Below are positions 1 through 4,999 of a stretch of 6,914 nucleotides of DNA, one piece after another. Both the position numbers and the translations under genes were made by a program. Source of the DNA: an uncultured Bryobacteraceae bacterium. Its GTDB lineage: Bacteria; Acidobacteriota; Terriglobia; Bryobacterales; Bryobacteraceae. Position 1 is the first letter of the stretch, and every line of letters begins with the position of its first letter. The notes under the pieces are model-generated. The model had not been told where the DNA came from. It did not search any database and saw only the letters and a program-made list of their open reading frames with translations. The stretch spans positions 1 to 6,914 of the forward strand of contig CAKZVG010000669.1 in NCBI GenBank assembly GCA_937921835.1. The letters are read 5' to 3'.

Positions 1-462
1 GTTGTTCCGGAGGTCCGTCACCACCTTCACCACGTTCGGGTTCCCGATTTCCTCCGGCAGCTCGATCCGCTTCTTCAGGGTAGCCATCGGAATGGACTCG
101 TCTGCCTCCTGGGCGAGCGCCGCGGCCGCCAGATCGATGGCCGCGGGATCGATGAACGGTTCGTCGCCATGAATGTTCACGACAATCGCGGCGTCGGAGG
201 CGGAGGCGACTTCGGCCACGCGATCGGTGCCCGAGGGGTGATCGGCGCGGGTCATGCGCGCCTGGCCTCCGAACCCCTCGACGGTTTCGCGGATGCGCTC
301 GTCGTCGGTGGCGACCACCAGGCCGGTGAGGGAACGCGCCCGGGAGGCGCGTTCCCATACGTGCTGGATCATCGGCTTGCCGGCGATCGGGACAAGCGCT
401 TTTCCGGGAAAACGGGAAGACGCGAAACGGGCGGGAATGACGCCCAAAATCCTGGGGGGCAC
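1..462 (-). CDS. kdsB: 3-deoxy-manno-octulosonate cytidylyltransferase (CMP-Kdo synthetase), 5' part only
   Basis: Cytosolic enzyme that activates Kdo with CTP to give CMP-Kdo, the donor for the inner core of lipopolysaccharide. The window holds 154 codons out of the roughly 250 usual for the family; the C-terminal part lies beyond the left edge. Reading the minus strand from a GTG at 462 gives the family's N-terminal nucleotide-binding signature IPARFASSRFPGKAL (residues 9-23), then GKPMIQHV (28-35), VVATDDERI (49-57), MTRADHPSGTDR (70-81) and NIHGDEP (96-102), the last being the Mg/CTP-binding QGDEP-type loop with Gln replaced by His. Start choice: GTG 462 gives the expected short lead-in and lies just downstream of a TAGAAT -10-like box (473-468), which fits leaderless initiation. 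An in-frame GTG at 477 with a GGAGG 12 nt upstream (494-490) is the alternative and adds five residues. Family identity is near certain; the start is less so. Confidence 0.95.
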   Translation of the reverse strand, partial: MPPRILGVIPARFASSRFPGKALVPIAGKPMIQHVWERASRARSLTGLVVATDDERIRETVEGFGGQARMTRADHPSGTDRVAEVASASDAAIVVNIHGDEPFIDPAAIDLAAAALAQEADESIPMATLKKRIELPEEIGNPNVVKVVTDLRNN

Positions 463-632
463 AAAAGATTCTACCACGGAGCGGGCGCGCCTCCGGTGGC
501 TCGCGCCGGAATCGGAATTCCGCGCCGCCGCTGGATGTGACCTCGGCGCGCGAGCCGGCGTCTAACCGGGAAAGGAGGGAGGCGCGTGATATACTGGAAT
601 CGAGCCGCAACCGGTCGAAGGGCTAGGGGCGT
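463..632. promoter_or_regulatory. Divergent promoter region between kdsB and the VWA gene pair
   Basis: This 170-bp gene-free stretch separates two divergently read genes. On the plus strand a TATACT hexamer (590-595, one mismatch to TATAAT) lies about 37 bp before the VWA start and would place the transcription start near 602; I see no convincing TTGACA-type -35 box at 17 bp. An AGGGG (625-629) only 3 nt before ATG 633 is the best ribosome-binding candidate, with unusually short spacing. On the minus strand a TAGAAT hexamer (473-468) ends 5 nt before the kdsB GTG. The promoter calls rest on -10 boxes alone and are tentative. Confidence 0.4.
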
Positions 633-1658
633 ATGGTTGTGAGAACTCACTGGAGCCGGGTGGTTTGCGGGCTGCTCGCCGGCCTGCTGTGGGCGTCGCC
701 GCAGGCTGCCGCGCCGGAGGAGACCCGCGAAAAGTCCAGCGGGCGGCAGAGCGCACCGCCTCCCAAGGTTTCCATCGAGCCCAGGATGCGCACGCCCGAG
801 CAGGACGGCCGCCGGAGCAATATCCGGGTGGACTCGACCCTGGTGCTGATCAACGTCACGGTGGTGGACCCGCTGAACCGCTTCGTCACGGGCCTGGACC
901 GTGAGCACTTCCGCCTGTTTGAGGAGAAGGTCGAGCAGACCGTGTCCCATTTCGCCAGCGAGGACGCGCCGCTCTCGGTCGGGCTGGTCTTCGACGCCAG
1001 CGGCAGCATGGGAGCGAAGCTCCAGAAGTCGCGCCAGGCGGCGGCGCAGTTCTTCAAGACCGCCAACCCCGAAGACGAGTTCTTCCTGGTGCAGTTCAAC
1101 GACCGCCCGCAGATGGTGGTGCCCTTCACCACCAACACGGACGAGATCCAGAACCGGCTCACCTTCACCCAGGCCAAGGGGCGGACGGCGCTGCTGGACG
1201 GCGTCTACATGGCGCTGCATCATATGAAGAAGGCGCGCAACCCGCGCAAGGCCATCCTGATTCTGTCCGACGGCGGCGACAACAGCAGCCGCTACACGGA
1301 GAGCGAGATCAAGAACCTGGTGCGGGAGGCGGACGTGCAGATCTATGCCATCGGCATCTTCGAGCCGGTTTCCGCGCGGGGGCGCACCGCCGAGGAACTG
1401 GCCGGGCCCGGCCTGCTGACCGAGATCGCCGAGCAGACCGGCGGACGGCACTTCCCGGTGGAGAACATCAACGAATTGCCCGATATCGCCGCGAAGATCG
1501 GAATCGAGCTCCGCAACCAGTACGTCCTGGGCTACGCGCCGACCAACCAGGAAAAGGATGGCAAGTACCGCCGGGTCCAGGTGCGGCTGGTCCAACCGCG
1601 CGGACTGCCCCCGCTGCGAACCTTCGCCCGAGCAGGCTACTATGCCCCATCGAAATAG
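633..1658 (+). CDS. Secreted VWA-domain protein, acidobacterial VWFA-related family (first of a tandem pair)
   Basis: A 341-residue exported protein with one von Willebrand factor A domain, resembling the VWFA-related family expanded in Acidobacteria (TIGR03436 type); the physiological role of that family is not established. An N-terminal signal peptide is visible (basic MVVRTHWSR, hydrophobic 10-20, cleavage probably after ASPQA or the next Ala), followed by a polar linker. Then comes the family's own N-terminal module (about 64-110, VLINVTVVDP and FVTGLDREHFRLFEE) and the VWA fold (about 114-300). The metal-ion-dependent adhesion site looks complete: DASGS at 121-125, T185 in GRTALLDG, and D213 in LSDGGDN. 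The closing segment IELRNQYVLGYAP and the C-terminal RAGYYAP are family hallmarks. The next gene starts inside its last codons, so the two should be co-transcribed. No MoxR ATPase or secretion partner is adjacent, so its ligand cannot be inferred. Confidence 0.9.
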   Translation: MVVRTHWSRVVCGLLAGLLWASPQAAAPEETREKSSGRQSAPPPKVSIEPRMRTPEQDGRRSNIRVDSTLVLINVTVVDPLNRFVTGLDREHFRLFEEKVEQTVSHFASEDAPLSVGLVFDASGSMGAKLQKSRQAAAQFFKTANPEDEFFLVQFNDRPQMVVPFTTNTDEIQNRLTFTQAKGRTALLDGVYMALHHMKKARNPRKAILILSDGGDNSSRYTESEIKNLVREADVQIYAIGIFEPVSARGRTAEELAGPGLLTEIAEQTGGRHFPVENINELPDIAAKIGIELRNQYVLGYAPTNQEKDGKYRRVQVRLVQPRGLPPLRTFARAGYYAPSK

Positions 1659-2574
1659 CGCCGCAGCGGCACTTCTGGGGTTCGTGCTGGCGGGTCTGCC
1701 CGCCCCCGCGCAGGACGCCGTGTTCCGCTCCGACACCCGCCTGGTGCTGCTTCACGCGACGGTGGTCGACCGCAACGGGCGGCTGGTGACGAATCTCCAG
1801 CGCGACGCCTTCAAGGTTTTCGAGAATGGAGTTCCGCAGCCGCTGAAGATTTTCCGGCGCGAGGACGTTCCGGTGTCGCTGGCCATCGTGATCGATAACA
1901 GCGGCAGCATGCGCGACAAGCGCGGGCGGGTGGAATCGGCGTCGCTGGCGCTGGTCAAGGCCTCCAACCCGCAGGACGAGGTGATGATCGTCAACTTCAA
2001 CGACGAGGCCTACGAGGACGTGGCCTTCACCAACGACTTCAAGAAGCTCGAGGAAGGGCTGGCGCGCATCGACTCGCGCGGCGGCACGGCCATGCGGGAC
2101 GCCGTTTCGATGACCATCGACCGCGTCAAGGAGAAGGGCAAGCGCGACAAAAAAGTCTTGCTGATCGTGACCGACGGCAACGACAACACCAGCCTGATCA
2201 CGCTCGAAAAGCTGGTGCAGAAGGCGCACGAAAGCGAAGTGGTCATCTACGCCATCGGGCTGCTGAGCGAGGAGGACCGGCGCGAAGCCAAACGAGCGCA
2301 GCGGGCTTTGGACGCGTTGACAGCGGCCTCGGGCGGATTGGCCTACTATCCGAAGACCGTGGCCGAGGTGGACAAGATCGCGCTTCAGGTGGCGCACGAG
2401 TTGCGCAACCAGTACATCCTCGCCTATTCGCCCTCCGAGCAGGCGCTCGACGGGACCTTCCGCCAGATCAAGGTGACGGTCAGCGGTCCGAACCGCCCGC
2501 AGGTCCGGACGCGCTCCGGCTATTACGCCACGCCCGAGGCGCCCAAGCGTCCCTCCACAGCGGCGGCGCACTAG
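1642..2574 (+). CDS. Secreted VWA-domain protein, acidobacterial VWFA-related family (second of a tandem pair)
   Basis: A 310-residue paralogue of the preceding product. The ATG at 1642 overlaps the upstream stop by 17 bp and begins a clear signal peptide (MPHRNS, hydrophobic AAAALLGFVLAGL, cleavage probably after APA at 21-23). An upstream in-frame ATG at 1558 lies inside the previous gene and would destroy the signal peptide, so it is rejected. There is only a weak GAGCAGG upstream, which suggests translational coupling to the first gene. After the N-terminal module (about 30-75; LVLLHATVVDRNG, LQRDAFKVFENG) comes the VWA domain. Its adhesion-site residues are intact: DNSGS 85-89, T149 and D178 in VTDGND. 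HELRNQYILAYSP and RSGYYATP match the same positions of the upstream protein, consistent with an old tandem duplication. Both copies keep a usable metal site, which argues against one being a decaying remnant. Cell-envelope or secreted location is inferred from the signal peptide. Confidence 0.9.
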   Translation: MPHRNSAAAALLGFVLAGLPAPAQDAVFRSDTRLVLLHATVVDRNGRLVTNLQRDAFKVFENGVPQPLKIFRREDVPVSLAIVIDNSGSMRDKRGRVESASLALVKASNPQDEVMIVNFNDEAYEDVAFTNDFKKLEEGLARIDSRGGTAMRDAVSMTIDRVKEKGKRDKKVLLIVTDGNDNTSLITLEKLVQKAHESEVVIYAIGLLSEEDRREAKRAQRALDALTAASGGLAYYPKTVAEVDKIALQVAHELRNQYILAYSPSEQALDGTFRQIKVTVSGPNRPQVRTRSGYYATPEAPKRPSTAAAH

Positions 2575-2644
2575 ACTTCTGGAAGAACGGGGCGCGAATG
2601 CACGCCGATCGACGCCAAGTGTCTGGCGGGGAGGGACGCGAGTG

Positions 2645-2848
2645 ATGTGGCGCTTCCTGTGGCGGGCCACCCGCGGTTACCGCTTGCGGCCCTGGCGCAG
2701 TCCTTACCTGCGCTGGCGCATCGAAACCTACTGGGGCATACCGGCCGAGACGATCGGCTTCCGCGCCTTCTGGCGGTTTTGCCTGGCACACGGGCGTGAG
2801 TTGCTGCGCTTTCTGCGCTGGGCGGACCGGATGGCCGCGCGTCGGTAA
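2645..2848 (+). CDS. Small Arg/Trp-rich protein of unknown function (67 residues)
   Basis: I do not recognise a named family. The ATG at 2645 is preceded by a strong Shine-Dalgarno run (GGGGAGGGA, 2628-2636); a GTG at 2642 directly before it would add one residue and cannot be excluded. Composition is extreme: 16 Arg and 7 Trp against only 4 acidic residues, a net charge of about +12. The first half (RATRGYRLRPWRSPYLRWR, 7-25) is very basic. The second half (FRAFWRFCLAHGRELLRFLRW, split around 39-59) looks like one or two amphipathic helices. There is no signal peptide and no true membrane-spanning segment. Base and codon use resemble the neighbours, and no credible gene lies opposite. It follows the VWA pair by 70 bp with no visible terminator, so it may share their transcript. 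Nucleic-acid or membrane-surface binding are both possible for such a composition, but nothing decides between them. Confidence 0.7.
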   Translation: MWRFLWRATRGYRLRPWRSPYLRWRIETYWGIPAETIGFRAFWRFCLAHGRELLRFLRWADRMAARR

Positions 2849-2962
2849 GTCTCCGGCCCCGGAATTGGCCTGGATATAGCCTGCGTGCGGTTTCCATCCT
2901 GCGCCGCAAGCGGGTCCGGGCGCGAGGATTGCGGCACCGCACCGCCGCCGCAGGCCGGCAAG

Positions 2963-3793
2963 CTACAGAAGCCAGCGGCTGCCCGGAAAGCGCCGTCCCG
3001 GCATGGGCAAAGACTCCCGTTTCTGGCTGGGAAGGGGTCCGCCGGAGTCGAGCGAGGAGCGGCGCGGAGGCAGCGATCCGAAATCGAGTTCCTTCTCCTC
3101 GAATTCGAGCGGCCGGTCCAGAACCATCTCGATGGTGGAGCCTTTGGCGAGCACCGCGTCGGGCCCGCGCGAGAGCAGCACGCCAAGGAGTCCGGCTGTC
3201 GCTCCGGCGGCGGCGCCGATGCCCGCGCCCATTCCCGGACGGCCCGCCACGCTGCCGGCGATGGCGCCCACGGAGGCGCCCCCGGCGGCCGCCTCTCCCA
3301 CCGTGCGCGCGTCTCCGCCTTTGTTCCCCTCGCTGCGGATCTTGCCCTCGGAGCGGTCGAGTTCCTCGCTGGCGCGCCCGTCGAGTCCGCCCACGCGCGC
3401 CCGGAAGTCACGCGTGACGCCGTTGGGCAGCGTTAGGGAGTCAAAGCGCAGATACAATTCGCCCCGCCCCTTTACTCTTCCCGGGCGCTTCACTTCGGTG
3501 ATGGTTCCCGCCACGTAACTCCCCGGCGGAATCACGATCCGCCCGTCAGCCAGAATCGGAAACGCGGTTTCCAGATACACCCGGTCCCCCTCGGAGGCGT
3601 GCTTGGTGCTGACGCTGTTGATGAGGTTGAGCGGGATGCGCGTGCCAGGATCCACGCGGAAGGGTCTCGCCTCGCCACCCGCCGGATCTCCGGCTTTGCG
3701 CCAGCCTTGACTCTCCGCTTCCGCGGGAGGAGCCTGCTGCGCGGCCAGACCCAAGACGGCCGCCAAAACCACCACTACGAGCCGGTATCCCAT
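2963..3793 (-). CDS. Secreted protein with TrbI/VirB10-like beta region and glycine-zipper segment, function unknown
   Basis: A 276-residue exported protein of a type seen in Acidobacteria; its role is unknown. The start at 3793 is fixed by an AAGGAG five nt upstream and by the signal peptide it opens (MGYR, hydrophobic LVVVVLAAVLGLAA, cleavage probably near 24-26); the longer reading from 3886 would bury both. After a polar linker, residues about 45-140 form a probable beta-rich region: GTRIPLNLINSVSTK, GDRVYLET, GRIVIPPGSYVAGTITEV, LYLRFDSLTLPNG. The pattern 'resettable ligand-free surface, IPPGS, then PNG' recalls the TrbI/VirB10 fold, but no other type IV secretion gene is nearby. Residues 168-209 are a Gly/Ala-rich glycine zipper (GASVGAIAGSVAG, GMGAGIGAAAGATAG) that could insert into or pack on a membrane. 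A further short beta segment follows (GSTIEMVLDRPLEF), then a basic, Pro/Ser-rich tail. It is divergent from the dehydrogenase and convergent with the small Arg/Trp protein. Confidence 0.8.
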   Translation of the reverse strand: MGYRLVVVVLAAVLGLAAQQAPPAEAESQGWRKAGDPAGGEARPFRVDPGTRIPLNLINSVSTKHASEGDRVYLETAFPILADGRIVIPPGSYVAGTITEVKRPGRVKGRGELYLRFDSLTLPNGVTRDFRARVGGLDGRASEELDRSEGKIRSEGNKGGDARTVGEAAAGGASVGAIAGSVAGRPGMGAGIGAAAGATAGLLGVLLSRGPDAVLAKGSTIEMVLDRPLEFEEKELDFGSLPPRRSSLDSGGPLPSQKRESLPMPGRRFPGSRWLL

Positions 3794-3924
3794 TGGAACT
3801 CCTTGCCCTATTGTACCTTCCTGCCCTATTAAACGCGCTCCGGAAACGAACAGTTGCGGCGGACTTCCAACTCCCCGGCCGGCCATCCATCCGGGGCCCG
3901 GCGGGAACGCTAAGATATTGGTCT
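3794..3924. promoter_or_regulatory. Divergent promoter region with a 9-bp direct repeat
   Basis: This is the shared upstream region of the leftward glycine-zipper gene and the rightward dehydrogenase. TGCCCTATT occurs twice (3804-3812 and 3822-3830), 18 bp apart; read leftward it is AATAGGGCA followed by a purine-rich GGA-containing stretch both times, so about 15 of 18 bases look duplicated. Two leftward -10-like hexamers overlap the repeats: TACAAT (3815-3810) and TTTAAT (3833-3828). The inner copy runs into the AAGGAG ribosome-binding site (3803-3798). On the plus side TAAGAT (3911-3916) ends 8 nt before ATG 3925, with no Shine-Dalgarno motif. An inverted repeat CCCCGG/CCGGGG (3873-3878 and 3891-3896) lies between the two promoters. 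All assignments are motif-based; no convincing -35 box was found on either strand. Confidence 0.4.
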
Positions 3925-4818
3925 ATGGCAAAACTGGGATTTCTCGGATTGGGCCTGATGGGCTATCCCATGGCCCGCCACCTGCTCGCGGCCGGGCACG
4001 AGGTGGCGCTGTGGTCGAAAACCTCCGCCAAGGCCAAGGAGTTGGCGGCCGCCGGCAAGGGGGTCTACTGCCAGACCCCGCGCGAGGTGGGCGCTTTCGC
4101 CGAGTGCGTGTTCCTGTGTGTCGGAGACACCGCCATGACCCGCGAGACCATCCTCGGGCGCGACGGGGTGATCGATGGCGCCGCCGCGGGCACGGTGGTG
4201 GCCGACACCAGCACTGTTTCTCCTTCCGAAAGCCGTAGAATCGGCCAGGCGCTGGCGGCCCGGGGAATCCATTTTTTGGATGCCCCCTGCACCGGCTCGA
4301 AACCGGGCGCCGAAGGCGGAACGCTTACCTTCATGATCGGCGGCGACCGGGAGGTCTTCGAACGGGTTCGCCCCTACTTCGAGTGCATGGGCAAGCAGTT
4401 TTACTACTGCGGCGGACCGGGATTCGGGCTGCACGCCAAGCTGACCCAGAACCTGATTCTTTCCAACATCATGCAGGCGTTCGCCGAGGGTCTGGTGCTG
4501 AGCACCAAGGCGGGCGTCGACCCGCGGACCGTGCTCGAAATCCTCAACAACAGCGCCGCCCGCTCGGGACTCATTGCATTCAAAGCGCCTTACGTTTTTG
4601 CGCGCGACTTTGGAACCAACTTCGCGCTCAAGTGGATGGAGAAGGATGTCGACCTCGCTCTGGACTCCGGACGCGAACTGAATGTGCCCCTTCCGCTCAC
4701 CGCCACCGCCCAACAGGTGCTCCGGGCGGCTTTGGCGATGGGCCTCGGAGAGGATGATTTTTGCTCTGTTATCAAAGTGATAGAGGGTCTCACCGGGGTC
4801 GAGGTGCGGACCCCCTAA
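3925..4818 (+). CDS. NAD(P)-dependent beta-hydroxyacid dehydrogenase (3-hydroxyisobutyrate dehydrogenase / glyoxylate-succinic semialdehyde reductase family)
   Basis: A 297-residue cytosolic oxidoreductase of the HIBADH family, which interconverts short beta-hydroxyacids and their semialdehydes. The N-terminal Rossmann domain opens at once with GFLGLGLMGYPMA (5-17), containing the GxGxxG turn 8-13. DAPCTGSKPGAEGGTL (119-134) is the substrate-binding signature, with Cys-Thr where most members have Val-Ser. K172 and N176 in AKLTQN are the expected catalytic Lys and its partner, and K240-D241 in MEKDVDLAL the conserved C-terminal pair. Length matches the family (about 290-300). ATG 3925 is chosen because the Rossmann strand begins four residues later; the reading could extend to 3793, but only through the intergenic region. 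Upstream there is no ribosome-binding site but a TAAGAT box, so leaderless initiation is possible. Context gives no pathway: no valine-degradation or glyoxylate genes are adjacent. The exact substrate cannot be assigned from sequence, so no symbol is given. Confidence 0.93.
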   Translation: MAKLGFLGLGLMGYPMARHLLAAGHEVALWSKTSAKAKELAAAGKGVYCQTPREVGAFAECVFLCVGDTAMTRETILGRDGVIDGAAAGTVVADTSTVSPSESRRIGQALAARGIHFLDAPCTGSKPGAEGGTLTFMIGGDREVFERVRPYFECMGKQFYYCGGPGFGLHAKLTQNLILSNIMQAFAEGLVLSTKAGVDPRTVLEILNNSAARSGLIAFKAPYVFARDFGTNFALKWMEKDVDLALDSGRELNVPLPLTATAQQVLRAALAMGLGEDDFCSVIKVIEGLTGVEVRTP

Positions 4819-4863
4819 AAAAATCTACAAATTTTTGTTGCATTCCCGAATCCGGTATATTAT
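4815..4863 (+). promoter_or_regulatory. Strong-looking promoter with UP-element-like AT tract, driving the small RNA
   Basis: TTGTTG (4835-4840) and TATTAT (4858-4863) are separated by exactly 17 bp; TATATT two bases earlier is an alternative -10. The 18-20 bp directly upstream (4817-4836) are A- and T-runs, unlike the GC-rich surroundings, and resemble an UP element of the kind that raises transcription at rRNA promoters. The same tract contains AAAAAT/ATTTTT (4819-4824 and 4831-4836), so a weak hairpin at the end of the dehydrogenase transcript is a second reading. The predicted transcription start is near 4870. This is the best sigma-70-type promoter visible in the window. Confidence 0.65.
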
Positions 4864-4869
4864 TCTTGG

Positions 4870-4970
4870 AAGTAAGCCGGGGAGGCAACTCCCACCAAAG
4901 CGAGACTAACCTCATAAAACAAAGACCCCTGAAGCAACCTCCCCGGCGCCCGAAAGGGTGCTTTTTTTTT
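4870..4970 (+). ncRNA. Candidate free-standing small RNA (about 100 nt), unrecognised family
   Basis: Between two convergent genes, a promoter, a structured region and an intrinsic terminator follow each other with normal spacing. A perfect 10-bp inverted repeat (GCCGGGGAGG 4876-4885 with CCTCCCCGGC 4938-4947) closes a 52-nt loop that is mostly A and C. The loop holds three C-rich motifs (CTCCC 4889-4893, CCTC 4910-4913, CCCC 4926-4929), each able to compete for the G-rich 5' arm. In particular GGGAG-GCAA-CTCCC (4880-4893) is a GNRA-capped hairpin incompatible with the long stem. There is no ATG, GTG or TTG from 4870 to 4955, so no peptide is encoded. The next gene downstream is on the other strand, so this is not its leader. 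The 72-nt span and closed ends recall a tRNA, but the cloverleaf arms and the T-loop sequence are absent. It does not match the cores of 6S, small SRP or tmRNA as I know them. It could act in trans through its C-rich motifs on ribosome-binding sites; that is inference. Confidence 0.6.
4946..4970 (+). terminator. Intrinsic terminator of the small RNA (and probably of the dehydrogenase)
   Basis: GCGCCC (4946-4951), a GAAA tetraloop (4952-4955) and GGGTGC (4956-4961) form a six-pair stem with one G-U pair, directly followed by nine T (4962-4970). The first two stem bases are shared with the 3' arm of the small RNA's long inverted repeat, so both helices cannot be complete at once. There is no T-run on the opposite side, so it does not look like a terminator for the leftward dcd gene. 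Confidence 0.9.
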
Positions 4971-4999
4971 GGGGCAAGCCACCCACCGAGAAAGCGAAG

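Noticed and set aside
471..1736. 421-codon open frame on the minus strand opposite the first VWA gene
   Set aside because: High-GC shadow: it covers a gene with clear domain signatures, has no recognisable motif, and runs through the divergent promoter region.
633..2574. MoxR-VWA type chaperone system
   Set aside because: No AAA+ ATPase in the window, and both VWA proteins carry signal peptides, unlike the cytosolic partners of MoxR.
1468..2670. 400-codon open frame on the minus strand opposite the second VWA gene
   Set aside because: Antisense shadow rich in Arg, Val and His with no family signature; the plus strand encodes a complete VWA protein.
2849..2962. Bidirectional terminator between the convergent small gene and the glycine-zipper gene
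   Set aside because: Only short GC stems (for example TGCGGC/GCCGCA at 2930-2935 and 2946-2951) and no T-tract on either strand; I see nothing else in this 114-bp gap.
3794..3886. Longer N-terminus for the glycine-zipper protein (start at 3886)
   Set aside because: It would bury the signal peptide and ignore the AAGGAG five bases before ATG 3793.
3873..3896. CCCCGG/CCGGGG inverted repeat as a terminator
   Set aside because: It lies between divergent genes and has no T-run; at most an operator, and expected by chance in such GC-rich DNA.
3910..4713. 267-codon minus-strand frame opposite the dehydrogenase
   Set aside because: Shadow of a well-conserved enzyme gene; no ribosome-binding site or motif.
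4876..4947. tRNA-like span: 72 nt closed by a GC-rich acceptor-like stem
   Set aside because: No D or anticodon stem can be drawn, no T-loop sequence is present, and the helix is 10 bp instead of 7.
4870..4970. Riboswitch or leader for dcd
   Set aside because: dcd is on the opposite strand and converges on this element, which ends in its own terminator.
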